The translations under genes and the position numbers were made by a program. From Halichondria panicea (Eukaryota > Porifera > Demospongiae > Suberitida > Halichondriidae), in the NCBI RefSeq assembly GCF_963675165.1, contig NC_087393.1, positions 1,079,002 to 1,143,001 of the forward strand: a stretch of 64,000 nt of DNA, given 5' to 3'. Every line of letters begins with the position of its first letter. Positions within the stretch are counted from its first letter, which is position 1. Under the pieces are notes generated by a model. It was given only the letters and a program-made list of their open reading frames with translations. It made no database searches and was not told the DNA's origin. This document shows, piece after piece, positions 1 through 12,300 of this stretch.

Positions 1-1613
1 CCCTATTTTCAGTTCAAAACACTACTCAAGGCATCAGTATATCCATCACTCCACTTTGTTCCAATGCTCCCTGTTCAACTCCGGAGGCAATCACTATCGA
101 CAATGTGTTCCTCCCTGCCGAATGCTCTCTTGCTCCATGTGATTCACACATGTTGTTCAAGAAGGAAGTGCTTAACGAGTCTTTTGTCCAGTATTTGATT
201 GGAGTGCCAGCTAATCAGTCGATGGTCATGCTAAGATTTCTGTATGAGACGACACTGCAATTGTTTGAAATGGTCGAGAAGGTTATAGCAAATCAAGGAA
301 TTGCTGACTGCAGTCCTACATCAGTTGTGCAGTTACACGAACAGTACTACACGCTGTGTGTTAATGAAGTTGACAACAATCTTCAAGTGCGTGCCATTAA
401 CAGTCTAGGCAATTTGAGTCAAGTGAGGTTCAACCCCATAACGGACATACCGATGGCCCTCCCAATAACTGCCATTTCCGTTCTCGACTACTTTGATATT
501 GTGAGACTCCTGCTTGCAAATGGACCAATATTGACCATAGTAAGCATTGGATTGCTTGAGAAAAGGTCACATCCTATTACCGAGTGTGTGGGGATTATAC
601 ACCAATTGAAGCTTCGCGATATTACTGACATTTATTCGACCATACCATACCTAGTCTATTGTGAAACAAACTACATTGTACTGGATACTTGGAGCTCTGA
701 CGATCCAAGTGTTATATCATCCCATTACTACAACGAGACTGGCTATCCTGTGATCTGTTCGAATGAAAATGGCTCTATAGTTGCTGAAATTGCTATCATT
801 CAATCTGATTTTAACAGTACAATCCACTACAGAGGCAAGGAAATCATTATACCAGGGCAAGAAATTGATCTCGAAAAAAGCGTTTGTTTTGGTGTTGAAA
901 AAAAACTGTTTTATCTCTACTCTGATTTTACACTAGGGGCGTTTCTTGTAAATTTAGAAACTGGAAACTGGATTGTTCTCTCTAGTTTATCAGCTATATG
1001 CACCAAACCACAAGTGTTTGATAATCGCTATGTTCTACTGGAAGAGGTGTTCAGTGGAAGCAATGTGACTCTACGTTTGTTTGATGTACTCGTACAAGAG
1101 TTTGTATCAGTAGTCAACATGGATCATGCTTCGAACTTTGTTCAGTTGTTACAGTTACCACAGCAAAAACCAGCAGAAAAAAATCTCACTACGGTGCATA
1201 ACATTTTCATTGGAATTGGTGCATTTCTATTCCTATTGCTGGTTGTAGTAGTTCCAGCAGTCATCATCATTGCATCACGGTGAGTCCTAATATTGTATTA
1301 TTATAATGTGTTATGATGATATTTTTTACTACACAGCCGTTGTCAGAGCAATCAGCAACCTCCCTTCAGTGTACAGGCAGATCCATCCAGTGAGATTCCA
1401 GGCTGCACGGAAGGAGAAAACGATCTAGGTTTCGGAATTGATGAAGCTGAGGACGTCCCTCAAGAAGAAGGTAATAGGGAATCTGATTCTGAAGAGCGTT
1501 CCCCTACAACTATCAGCCAAGAAGCCGACCCGACCAATGATGTATCTGATATATCTTATTTAGTACCAGGTATGGACAAAACACCAGTTACATACTCATT
1601 ATTAGCTAGCTAG
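1..1613 (+). CDS. Type I membrane glycoprotein, family B copy 1 (5' end outside window)
   Basis: Unrecognised receptor-like protein, partial. The reading frame is open from base 3. Exon 1-1279 encodes a Cys- and N-glycosylation-rich ectodomain and, at its end, a hydrophobic segment (FIGIGAFLFLLLVVVVPAV) followed by ASR. A donor (g|gtgagt at 1280) joins in phase to an acceptor (ctacacag, 1336). The second exon, 1337-1613, encodes an acidic cytoplasmic tail of about 92 residues (RCQSNQQPPF...). The ectodomain aligns with the second plus-strand gene at 7192-9045, for example QNTTQGISI versus QNTSHGISI and YYNETGYPVIC in both. The signal-peptide exon lies left of the window. The tail ends in VTYSLLAS, which fits the ITIM consensus. 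A possible further donor (cag|gtatgg near 1569) could change this C-terminus. Function unknown; cell-surface location is inferred from the TM segment. Confidence 0.75.
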
Positions 1614-2047
1614 CTGCTATTGTACATTAATTTTTTGGCTGCTAATGAACTTTTTCCTCATATATATCTACTACCATTATTTTTGTATTTTCGTTTGGCT
1701 ATAAAATCCCACCTGTCCTACCTTAAAGATATATTGGGCCCCAGGGTTTGTCCAATGAGTATATTATATAATTATTGTAACACTAACTTCACTAAAAGGA
1801 TACTAACCTCCCTAGAATCGCAATCGGAGTCATTCAAAATGGAGTCCTTTGTTGGTTTGGATATACTTACATAAATTAAGGAGGAGTGGGCATGCAAGCA
1901 ATTTGTCTGAATACGCCATCTGTATCTACCCTGTTTAAACTCATTTTTATTATGTGATGATTAACACCAATTAATTAACACTGATATATTAAAAACCTAA
2001 TTGTGTGTCAGCTGCCAACACTTAGCTAACCTAACTCATGTATTGCA
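1614..2047. other. Convergent intergenic spacer with poly(A) signal for the minus-strand gene
   Basis: This stretch separates the 3' ends of two convergent genes. On the minus strand an AATAAA (plus tttatt at 1946-1951) lies about 97 bases past the stop codon of the gene at 2048-5176 and is the likely polyadenylation signal. No other gene or repeat was seen. Confidence 0.45.
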
Positions 2048-5000
2048 TCAGTTTTCATGGTCGTTGTTGGGCTCTGGAGAATCAACATCGTTGTCTGAGT
2101 TGCTAGGTGTGGTTGGTGAGTTAGAATGTTCTGGACGGGTGTTGGTAACGTCAGCTTTCACACGATCATATCGTTCAGACAGTCTAACTCTTCTTTGCGC
2201 TACGTCTTCATATTGATCTGTGTGGTGTGCGTTGATTCCAAGAGGGAGCCCAGGGCTAACTGTATCGTGACAATGATCACACTCTTGTTGACTCCTATCT
2301 GAGAGTGGAACAGCAGTCGTTTCTTCTCCATTAAAAGTCCATCTCTCTTCATCAGATTGAACCAGAGGGCTTTCACTTTGATGTTGAGTTATCAATGTTG
2401 GTACAGAAGGAATTTCGGGTGTCACAAGTGCATTCTTATTACAATTAGATTTCACAGTTGTAGGGGTGCCAATATTCTCCTGTGTCGTTGCTACCTCCTC
2501 TTCTGCTAGTTTCAGCATTGGTGTATTGTTCTCAATAGAAGCCTGTGTAGTGCCCTGTGTAGTGTCCTGTGCAGTGTCCTGTGCAGTGTCCTGTGCAGTG
2601 CCCTGTGTAGTGTCCTGTGTAGTGCCCTGTGTAGTGTCCTGTGCAGTGTCCTGTGTAGTGCCCTGTGTTTGCTTGTCCTTGCTAATTTGGTCAGATGAGG
2701 AACTCGATTCAACTTTATTGAGAGATCCAACAGAATGATTTTTTGTGGGGAATACTGCTGACTGATTTTCTGTAAACTCATTGCTACAATCCACAGGAAC
2801 AAAATCGACGGTATTACTGTTTCTGTGCATAATAAAGCATGAATGAATAATTACTTCCTTCAAATGACAACAATTATTTGCATATTAAGTAAGTAACTGG
2901 AAAAACTTACCCAGTACAATATGTCCTACATTTCCATATTATGATTGATCCCGCAACAATTATGCTGACCAAAACAATTAAGGCAACAACAATTCCAGCA
3001 ATAGCACCGTCAGACAAAGCTTGTGCAGTTGTTTCCACAGGAACAGTGGTCATGGTGGGTGGTTGCGTTGGTTGAACAGTAAAGCACGAAAATGAATGAT
3101 TTGCGGAGAAATTCGATAACTCAAAGGACACATTACTGACATGAATTGGAGTGGATGGATCCGGACAAGACAGGTCCAATAGAGCGGAGGAGGTGGAGTT
3201 ACTGTACAGTATGAATCGATTATCAATCACTTGATGGTTGACTATGGCATCCGTCGAGAGAATAGTTGTGGAGTTCTGTAACACATCAGTGAGAGCAATA
3301 GTTCCATCAGCTGACGATCCAATAAAGTGAACGTTTCCATTTATCTCCACACAGTCACCCACATACGGAAAAGACAGATCCAAAGGGAATGGAATCACAT
3401 TGTTATTGAAACTTAAATTTCCAGCTCCAACTTCCAAAAATGTATCCCTCCTTCCAGAGCAGTAGAAGGTAATTGAATTAACGATAAGGGCAGCCTCGCC
3501 ACAGATATCGACCTCCACAGTGTTGGATCCACAGTACGCTAACAGATATCTGTCTTGAAACAAAACCACTTGCTGGGTGCCATTGTCGAAGCACTGTGAT
3601 ATATTAGTGTCCATAGAGACAAGAGGTGAATCAATATCGATCCGTAGACTGTGCAGGAATGCATTCCCGTACCAGTATAAGTTGGTACCGAACGTTGCTC
3701 CAGAACAAGTGGAATGAAAAGCTTCTGAGATATACAATGTATTCCTAGTGTTACGTCCAATGTTAGAGATGATTGTCGACTGACTCAATGTTCCAAAATC
3801 CAAAAAGATTATAAACACTTGCACAATAACTTCTTCACCGGACACAATCTCATAACACAGTCCATAGACCACGACACCATCCACTATAAAAGTAGTGAGA
3901 GCACAACTTGGTGTACCAGGAAGTGGTACAAAGTATTGTTCAATAAAGTTTAAACTAGAGGATTCTTGGTCAAACAAAGCAACAGCTGCTCCATCTCCAA
4001 CAGCAACTAAAACTGCAACTCTGGTTCCAGCCTCCTCGTAGTGTATGGTCACATGACAGCGAGTGTATCGATCCCCACACGTCTGAGATGGTAGCTGTAC
4101 ACTAGGGAAGATGACGTCAGTGTAGGTGGTATTGCCTGAGGGGATCACAGCAGCTGCTGAGATTGTCAAACTGTTGTCTGGTGATTGGATGGCATTAAAG
4201 CAATATCCAGCAGGGGTTGAAGAAGTTTCTGTGAGGAGACAAAACAATATCATTGACCTCAAAAGGTGGAATGCATGGTGGAAGTGATAAAAACCCACAA
4301 GTGATTGATGCATGCACCCAATGAACGGTTTAGGCTACATGCACAGGGATAACCATTGGCAACATACCTTCCCACTGCACTAGAGTATGTACAAACAATG
4401 ACCACACACAAAATGCCTAGTCACTATTATTAACCTGAGGCCTGTACATATGTACATGCCATGTGTACATGTGGCTGTAGACTAAACCCCAAATTAACGC
4501 TGAGGGTTTGCACTTTAGTGCTCTAGCAATGAGGTAAAATCGGCCTTGAATTTAATCGGCCTTGAATCGAGGCTAGCCATTGCTAGGTAGCTACATGCAC
4601 AAAAAGGAGCAATGAGGTAGACCTAGTTACCACAAATACCACACATACCAATAGCTAGTAAACACACCTTTTGAAGTATATTATAGCTAACCACTCAATA
4701 ACTGGATATCAGCTATGGGCTAAACATATTTACAACAGCCACAAATTATACAACAGGTGCAACTCCACTTGCTGGCCGGAGCAATGCCATGACAGACATA
4801 CACACCTTACACTGCTAGTCATGAACCAACATCATACGTATGTAGACTACATGCCGTACTGTACTGTATGACTGGCTATGGTACACCAATTAGATCTAGC
4901 CATGCATATGCGCATAGATTTACTCATGATCAAGGCTGGTCTATTGAATCAAGAAGCTACATTCATCAGATTGAATGTAGACTATTCATATGGGCTAGCT

Positions 5001-5176
5001 TTATAGCCTGCCTGTACCTGTAAGAGTTGTAGATCTACTGCATACTGAAATGTGATTCATCGTAGATCTACATATAGAGTCTACAGTAGGTTTACAAAAC
5101 TTAATAACACACCTTCACAACAAGCTCCGGTACACAGTACATACAGTACAGTCAGTCTAGGCAGCCAGTAATTCAT
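2048..5176 (-). CDS. Type I membrane glycoprotein, family A copy M1 (intact, TQDT-repeat tail)
   Basis: Three exons in consistent phase. Exon 1 (5113-5176) encodes a signal peptide, MNYWLPRLTVLYVLCTGACC. Exon 2 (2911-4228) encodes the ectodomain and a TM helix (GAIAGIVVALIVLVSIIVAG). Exon 3 (2048-2822) encodes the cytoplasmic tail. Introns are 884 and 88 bp with GT-AG ends (gtgtgtta/ctcacag and gtaagttt/tgcacag). Predicted length is 718 residues. Family hallmarks are LPSQTCGDR near the N-terminus, YVGDC, and VIDNRFILYSNSTSSALLDLSC split across positions 3165-3235. Many N-X-S/T sites suggest a glycosylated surface protein. M1 is the most diverged member of the array and has the shortest second intron. 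Its tail contains a 12-bp repeat encoding TQDT/TQGT units. No known domain recognised; ligand and function unknown. Confidence 0.8.
2541..2669. repeat. 12-bp coding minisatellite (TQDT/TQGT) in the M1 tail exon
   Basis: About ten tandem units of the form cctgtgyagtgy, in phase with the coding frame on the minus strand, giving alternating T-Q-D-T and T-Q-G-T. A shortened relic of the same repeat is at about 6240-6280 in the neighbouring pseudogene. Confidence 0.8.
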
Positions 5177-5401
5177 CTCTAAATATTAGCGTACATTACG
5201 TACTCTTAGCAGTTTTTAATAACAACTCAGTGGAATGTACGGTACTGGTCATTAACTGTGCTTGCATTACTTGAACTTGCACTTAACTTTGTGAAGGCTC
5301 ATGCAACAACTAGAAAAAATGTTATTGTTTGGTAGTCTCACTGGGGGGGGGGGGGGGGGGAGGGGGTACCACACAAGGAGAATGACTTTTGGTTTTGGAA
5401 A
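5177..5401. other. Spacer upstream of M1 with an 18-base G run
   Basis: The short region between the M1 start codon and the 3' end of the next copy (a pseudogene) contains an uninterrupted G run at 5343-5360. It is followed by a conserved block (cacaaggagaatgactt) that recurs downstream of each family A tail at about 13520, 18600, 22910, 29140 and 33555. Confidence 0.6.
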
Positions 5402-6790
5402 GCTACGAGTCCCGCCTAAGAGTCCCTATAAATCTTAATTACAGACTATATAATTGTTATCATGGTGTTCTTCTTCTTTTCTTTCGGCTGATCAATTTCC
5501 ACGACATAATCGAGTTTAGGCATTTTTGGTCGACACTCCACTTCACCAGAGAGGCGCTGTAGATCCGGCACCATAACATTGTTTGGTGTGCTACTTGATA
5601 TAACTTCAGAGAAAAAATGATGGCTCTGCAGAGGTAAGTTCCTCAGTAGTGATAAGTTCAGGCCTTTTTTTGATCTGAGGTGGTGGTGTTGTGTTTTTCT
5701 GATTTGTATATTCATCCACTTTCCTGTCTCTCTTTTGTAAGGTGGCTGCGTGTTCGTCAGAGTGAATATTATTGGATGGAATTAGGTTCGCATGGCCTGT
5801 TACAGTTAGTTCATTGTCGGATGCTTGAACAGGAACAAAGTGGTTCGCTCCATTACTCTTTTCAGAAACAGCGGGTGAGGACTGAGAAGCATGATGAAGA
5901 GGATCGGCATTACAACGTATTCTTGAACGTTTCTTTAATACATTAACAAACTTATTGACATCTGTGTACTGAGTCTGAGGTTCCTCAAGGGAATTGCTGG
6001 TACTTCAGAACCATAGATAAGAGTTCCACTTCTACTCTATATATCTATGGTTGAACAGCTTCCACAGCTTGCGTCTTCTTCCCTCGACTTGCCGAGTTAA
6101 TTGTGTGGTTGTATCGCTACCAGGAAGTGGGATTGTAGTCAGAGTATCGTTTGCATGCATGTGGTGGGCCACAGCTAGGACACAAAGAAAGGTAGTGGTA
6201 CATTTGGAGGGGGGTTTGCTAAAAGGGTATCCTTCTCAAAGCCTGTGCAGTGTCCTGTGTGTAGTTACCTGTGTTTACTTATCCTTGCTTCAAGGGGTAA
6301 CATGCATGAGGTACTCGATTCAACTCTATCATAATCTATATACTTTATAAACTCATTGCTACAATTAACATTATCGGGAAAGAACCAAATTGAATTCCTC
6401 ATTTCCATTTCTGTGCATAGAATAAAGACGATAGACAATCTTAAAACATTAATACGTATTATTTAATTTACCTCTTACCAATGAAGTCTTAATTGCTCTT
6501 ACTAATATCCATTTCAATCTGCAAAAACCCAGCTGATGGAGTATAACCAAAAAACGAAGACGACCCCACTAGTAAAGCCTGAGAGGGTTCTGGGTTTGTT
6601 TCCATAGGAACGGGTGGTCATGGTTGTATATGGAATAATACCCATAATTTGAGGAGAAAGTCGATAACTCAAAATACATAATACACCGCTGACATGAATT
6701 GCCCCGGGTAGGATCAAGCGAATATCAATCACTTGATGTTTGACCGGCATCTGTCGAGAGAATAGTTGTAGAGTTCCGTGTAGCAATGAG
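5402..6790 (-). pseudogene. Family A remnant with a chimeric tail
   Basis: Degenerate minus-strand copy. From its 5' side, 6790-6560 matches the end of the ectodomain and stalk (ttgatgtttgaccggcatct and cgataactcaaaatacata are corrupted M1-like segments). Then 6425-6240 matches the start of the M1-type tail, including the relic TQDT repeat and the tgcatag splice region. Finally 6230-5446 matches the tail type of M4-M7 (LSGEVECRP, MPKLDYVVEIDQPKE). Multiple frameshifts, no signal-peptide exon and no full ectodomain exclude a functional protein. The joining of two tail types shows recombination inside the tail region before or during decay. Confidence 0.75.
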
Positions 6791-7191
6791 AAAGAGACGC
6801 ACGCCATCCGTTTCCTGTGAGACTGCATGCAAAGAGATAGTCCTGGCTGCAAACTGGGACATCCTATATAAAAGACCCGAGTGAATCGACAATTGCTGAT
6901 CAATTTGTACAATAATTTTCTCAGTTTTTGACGTTTCCTTTCGATTTCACGGACTGAGGCCATGAGAATTACATGTACATGTACGGTACGTAGACCATGA
7001 AATATGATAGTTGTGGCAGTGAAAGACACAACAAATACAGATCAGTGTGGGTCATTTTGGGGGCTCCCCAGGGAAAGCCCCAAACTTCACATTAATATAA
7101 GCGTCTATATAAGTACATGTACACAACATTACGTGTACTCTCAAGACTTCGATCATTAGGAACTCTTGTGGTTAAGTAGCTACCACAAGGA
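6791..7191 (+). other. Upstream region of family B gene 2
   Basis: Sequence between the pseudogene and the start codon at 7192. Apart from the candidate TATA box at 7106-7113, nothing is recognised. A divergent promoter is not required, because the left-hand neighbour is a pseudogene. Confidence 0.4.
7106..7113 (+). promoter_or_regulatory. Candidate TATA box of family B gene 2
   Basis: TATATAAG lies 79 bases before the ATG at 7192, a spacing compatible with a transcription start about 30 bases further on and a roughly 50-base leader. Not tested. Confidence 0.35.
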
Positions 7192-9045
7192 ATGCTGCCT
7201 GCACTTGCTGGACATGCTGCTCTGAGCTTCATATTGTGTCTTTTCTGCACTGCAGGTAAGAAACTAGCTCTTTTATATAATTATGCATGATGGCCTATAA
7301 TTATGTGCAATAAAGGAATAGTATATGAGAAATATTAAGGCTTACAAAAGTTTTTTTTTTTCACCCATGCATGCATGCAGGGACTGGATTGGCATCAACA
7401 AATTCCACAGACAATACAACACTCTTACTAGAAGTCAATTCGGACATAGTTCTGTTTTCGATTCAAAACACTTCTCATGGCATTAGCATTGCAGTCACTC
7501 CTCTGTGCCCCAATCAAGATGACTGTTTTGCCCCCCAATCTCTACTAATAGACGGTATTTTCTTGCCTGAAGAATGTACGAATGTCCCCTGTAACGAGCA
7601 CCAACTTGTCATCACCAAGGCATTGGATAATAATTCTACAATCCAATATGTAATAGGAGTACCAACCGTTCAATCTTTGCTGCTGCTACGGTTCCATTAT
7701 CATGTCCAATCACATATATTTGAGCTGGTCGAGAAAGCTACTGTAAATCGAGGAATTGTTCAATACAACTGTAATCCAACAGCAATTGTGTCTTTGAAGG
7801 AGGTGTACTATACGCTATGCGTGAATAATTCTGAAAATCGACTAATTGTTCTTGAAATAGATAATCTTGAAAAATTCAGTGATGTTACCTTTAATTCAGT
7901 TTTAGAGAGTTTGGTCGATATAAACCTCCCAATAACGGACATCTCAGTGGTAACCAGACAATCGAAATTGTATATCTTGTTTGTTGGAGGATCTGAATTG
8001 ACTGCTATAGACATTGGAGTGTTTGACTTTCATTCTCAAAATTTTGTGGATTGTACTGAAATAATTTACAGAATGCGTCTACGCAATGACACGAAAAGTG
8101 ACGACACAATTCCTTACCTGCTCTACTGTAGTGAGAACTATGGGTTGATTGACATTGAGGATGACTTTAACCCACCACTGTCCTATTACTACAATGAGAC
8201 TGGCTACCCTGTAATTTGCCAAGAACGAGATGCTATCGTTGCACAGATTACAGTCTTCAAAGACGGTGTGAATAGTATTCTACGACATAACGGCACAAAC
8301 TTTACTTTACCTGGGCAAGCAATTTCATTTGAAGATAGCTCGTGTTTTGGATTCGAAGATACTCTATTGTACGTTTACAGTGACCAGGATTTAGGTACAG
8401 TAATTGTTCACTTGCAAAAGCATATTTTAAGGGAACTGCTAATTGTGAAATGTCAGCCATTAATCTATTCCTCTTCTGTGCTCAACAATCGATACGTCTT
8501 GCAGAAACAAGAGTACAGTGATTCCAACATTACTCTGATATTGTACGACATGCAACAACAAAAGTTTGTGGCTGAAACTGCAATCGAGCATTCTACAAGC
8601 CTAATACAACTGCTTGAATTACCACAGCCACAACAACCCGATTGGTCGATCAAATTTACCACCCCATTAACCATTGGAGTGGTTGTTGCGTCTATAATTG
8701 CAATTTGTGTATTGGTTATTGCAATCATCGGCAGGTAAGATTGTAGACGTTACTGAGTATCAGTTACACTACTTCATATCCCACAGGTATTGTAAAAGTC
8801 GGAGAAGAGAGATAATAAGGGAGCCACTTTTTCCACCAGGAGAGCAGGCTGAAGTAAATGCAGCACCATATGCACATGTATACAACATACCAGCCCCACT
8901 ACCACTCCCACCACTACTACCATTACCACTCCCACCACCATCACCACTACTACCACCCCCACCACCACCATCACCACTACTACCACCCCCACCACCTGCA
9001 CCACTCAATGCTGCCCCCAATAACAATCTATTAATTTTTCTCTAA
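7192..9045 (+). CDS. Type I membrane glycoprotein, family B copy 2, polyproline tail
   Basis: Complete three-exon gene. Exon 1 (7192-7255) encodes a signal peptide (MLPALAGHAALSFILCLFCT). Exon 2 (7381-8734) encodes an ectodomain of about 430 residues with many N-glycosylation sites and paired cysteines. It ends in a TM helix (PLTIGVVVASIIAICVLVIAII). Exon 3 (8787-9045) encodes the tail. Phases match: 1 base is carried over the first intron and 2 over the second. Splice sites are gtaaga/atgcag and gtaaga/cccacag. The tail starts RYCKSRRREI and then runs into long proline blocks separated by Ser/Leu, typical of SH3, WW, EVH1 or profilin ligands. Homologous to the gene at 1-1613 and more distantly to the minus-strand array (shared V-x-N-N/D-R-Y/F-V/I-L motif near the membrane). 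Function unknown. Confidence 0.8.
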
Positions 9046-9333
9046 TAATATATGAATGGTCCCTGCATGAGTTTTTGGGTTACCACTAATTTGACCACCA
9101 CTACCCAGTAATGTTTTTATAGAATTGTATGGACTGTAGTTTTTATAATATTTTAATTTACTTCCCCGCCCTGAACTGCAGTTATAACATCATTTTTTGT
9201 ATAATTATTATGCTGTGCACTGATAAAAAAAAGAATAGAAACCTACGTGAATGAAAATAATGATTAAAATAGACTAGCTACTGGGTCTGCCAACACTAAA
9301 AACTAACTTCTGTAAGTATGTAAAATAATAGCT
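9046..9333. other. Convergent spacer
   Basis: Short AT-rich region between two stop codons, holding the 3' ends of the plus-strand gene 2 and the minus-strand M2. No repeat or gene seen. Confidence 0.5.
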
Positions 9334-12300
9334 TCAGTTTATTCTCTCATTATCGGGCTCTTGAGAATCACTGTGGTCAGTATGGATTAGGTTGGTAGGT
9401 ACAGATAGTGGTGAGTTAGAACATTGTGAGTCGGTTGAGGTTCTAGTAGGAGCAGTTTCCAGTGGTGGTCTCGAGTCTATTGCACCTTGAAGCTGATCGA
9501 AATGAAAAGACTTTGATTTAAGGAGAAGTTCGACGCCAGGTTCAGTCCTGTGATGTTCGGTATCTAGATGTCCAGTTTGGGAAACTGAAACTGCACAACA
9601 CTCGGCTGCTCTACTGTAATCATTGATGCTTGGATCAGCTTGAGAAGCTGTAATTGCACGACTCACACGGCTCGTAGATGTCCTCATTGTTGCAACAAGG
9701 GGAATACCATTGGCCACAATCTCAGCGTCATCATTGCCATCACGTTGGGCAGGCTCTGCAGCTACAACAGTGACACTGCTTTCTACACTTGTTATCGAGT
9801 TTTGCCGTTGTATATCGTCCTCTACAGGGTTCAAGTCTGTTCCTTGATCATGTGGATTTGCCAAATAAGCTGAACTGTCTATTTCCTTTCCTTCTTCTTG
9901 AGCTGAACCTGCTACATGTAGATCAAGTTTTGGGATTCCGTTGGGGATAAACGTATTGGGAGTAGCCCCTAACTGTGGTTGTGGTCCAGTAGGCTCAGTC
10001 ACAGTGGGGGGTCCGGGTGTTGGTTCTGTGGATGGTGGTGTATCGATGGAAGGTTCTGTGTACAATTCTTTAGTGGGCTCTTGTGTGGCAGGAATATTCT
10101 GTTCTACTGTAGTGGGTGGTTTTAACTGCTGTTCAATGAGTGGAGTTGACGCTTGTTGAGGATTTGCAGTGATCCTGCAGGGACAGGAGGATATATTATT
10201 ATTGATTAAGCTATACAACTCTTAGGACAAAATTAATATCAATTATTACAAGCTACTCAGACATGTTAGTAACAGATATATAGCATGAGACCGAGTGTTG
10301 TTTGATGAAAAAGAAATTTCATGCTATAATTATTATGTGTAACAACGACCTTTACCAAAAACATGCCTCAAGCCCGTGACCATGCAATAAAAATAATAAC
10401 TATATGTATAACACGAAAGGGACTGTATGACTTTATTACAACCTTGAAAATGTGATCATAATTATAAATAACTATATTATACAGCTTGGCCATAATAATA
10501 TATAAGTACCAATACGCAAACAAACCAATACACAAACATGTCACACTAAAAATTAGGCCACATACGGTACATGTTATTGTAGGCTATAATTGTATGATGT
10601 GCTATTAGTGACTGGAGAGTAATCCCGTATCACATCCGGTCCAGTAATCGCACGTCGTCATTGACAGTGTGCAATTACCTGTCACACTGTCAATGACAAC
10701 GTACTGTTCGAATAACGGCCGCGGTCAAAAATATTAATAAAAACTGCAGACGGAACTTCATCATGCACGATTAGTATGGCTACTCGTGCAATAAGGGATT
10801 AATAGCACTCATAACAAGCACTGGCAAGGCTACGCCTCGTCAATTAGTATCCTTGCCATTGCTTGTTACTCGTGCTATTATCCCATATTGCACTCTTAGC
10901 CATACTATTAATTGTACTATAATTATACACAGGCATGTAATAATCATCAGTGTATACAGTGCACACCATGCACATAATTATAGCAATACACAGACAATTA
11001 CAGAACTAACTTACGGAAACTTTCTTTGCTTTTTTCTTCTTTGCCTGTACCCCAGTATGCCCAGTATGGCCACAACAACGATTCCAATTCCAAACAAAAG
11101 TGTTCCAAAAATAATTCCTACAATAGTGCCACCTGAATGAGTTTGAATAGCACTACTTTCTTCTGTGAAGTCAGTTGTGTCCGTAGAAATAGTAACGGTA
11201 GTGGAGGGTGGTTGAGTTGGTTGATCGGTGAAGCAGGAAAACTCAGAATTTGAAAAGAAAGCCGACAACTCAAAGGACACATTGCTGACATGAATTGGGA
11301 TGGATGGTTCCGGACAAGACAGGTCCAATAGAGCGGAGGAGGTGGAGTTACTGTACAGTATGAATCGATTATCAATCAGTTGATGGTTCACTTGAGCGTC
11401 TGTGGCTAAAATAGTGGTAAGGTTTCCCAGTACATTGGTAAGCACAATGAAGCCATTAGTAGACGATCCAACAAAGAAAATTAGTCCTCTTATTTCCACA
11501 CAGTCACCCACATAAGGTACAGACGAATCCAAAGGGAAGGGAATCGCATAATCCATTGATGAATTTACGGTCAAATTATCACTAACTTCAAGATATGTGT
11601 CCCTGCTTCCAGAACAGTAGAATCTAGTTCTTGTCACTACAGGTTCACTTCTTTGACAGAAATCTACTTCAACAGTTATGTTATTATTGCAGTAGGCCAA
11701 TAAAGAGCTGTCGTCAAATATCACTACTTGGTGGGTTCCATTATCAAAGCATTGTTCAATGGCAGGATCACTCAAACTAATATCTTGGTCGTTGATTGAG
11801 GAGTCACTGATGTCAACTCTGAGATAGTAGAAAAATGCATTTCCAAACCAGTAGACATTGGTGAACCCAGTACAAGAAGAGAGAAAACCTCGAGAAATGT
11901 AAAAATCATAATTAGTACTTCTTGGAGCAATATAGACATCAAAGCTTGAGAGTTCCAGTTGATCAAAGTTCAACACCGTCCTATACACATTCAACAATAC
12001 TACACCATCATTGCTCGTGAATTCATAGCATAAACCATACAAAAATATGTCGTCTTGAACGAACGTTGTAAGTGAACAAGTTATGCCAGGCAAGAAGAAA
12101 AAATGCTGGTCGATAAATATCAGTCTATTGTTCAGTCTGTCAAATAAAGCAACAACAGTTCCATTTCCAACAGCCACTAAAACGGCAACTCTAGTACTTC
12201 CATCAATAGTAAAAACACTGACATCACAACGCCCATTTCGATCCCCACATGTCTGAGATGGTAGCTGTACACTTGGGAACACGACATCAGTGTAGGTGGT

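Noticed and set aside
8769-9026. Gly-rich protein on the minus strand
   Set aside because: Antisense reading of the polyproline tail exon of the plus-strand gene.
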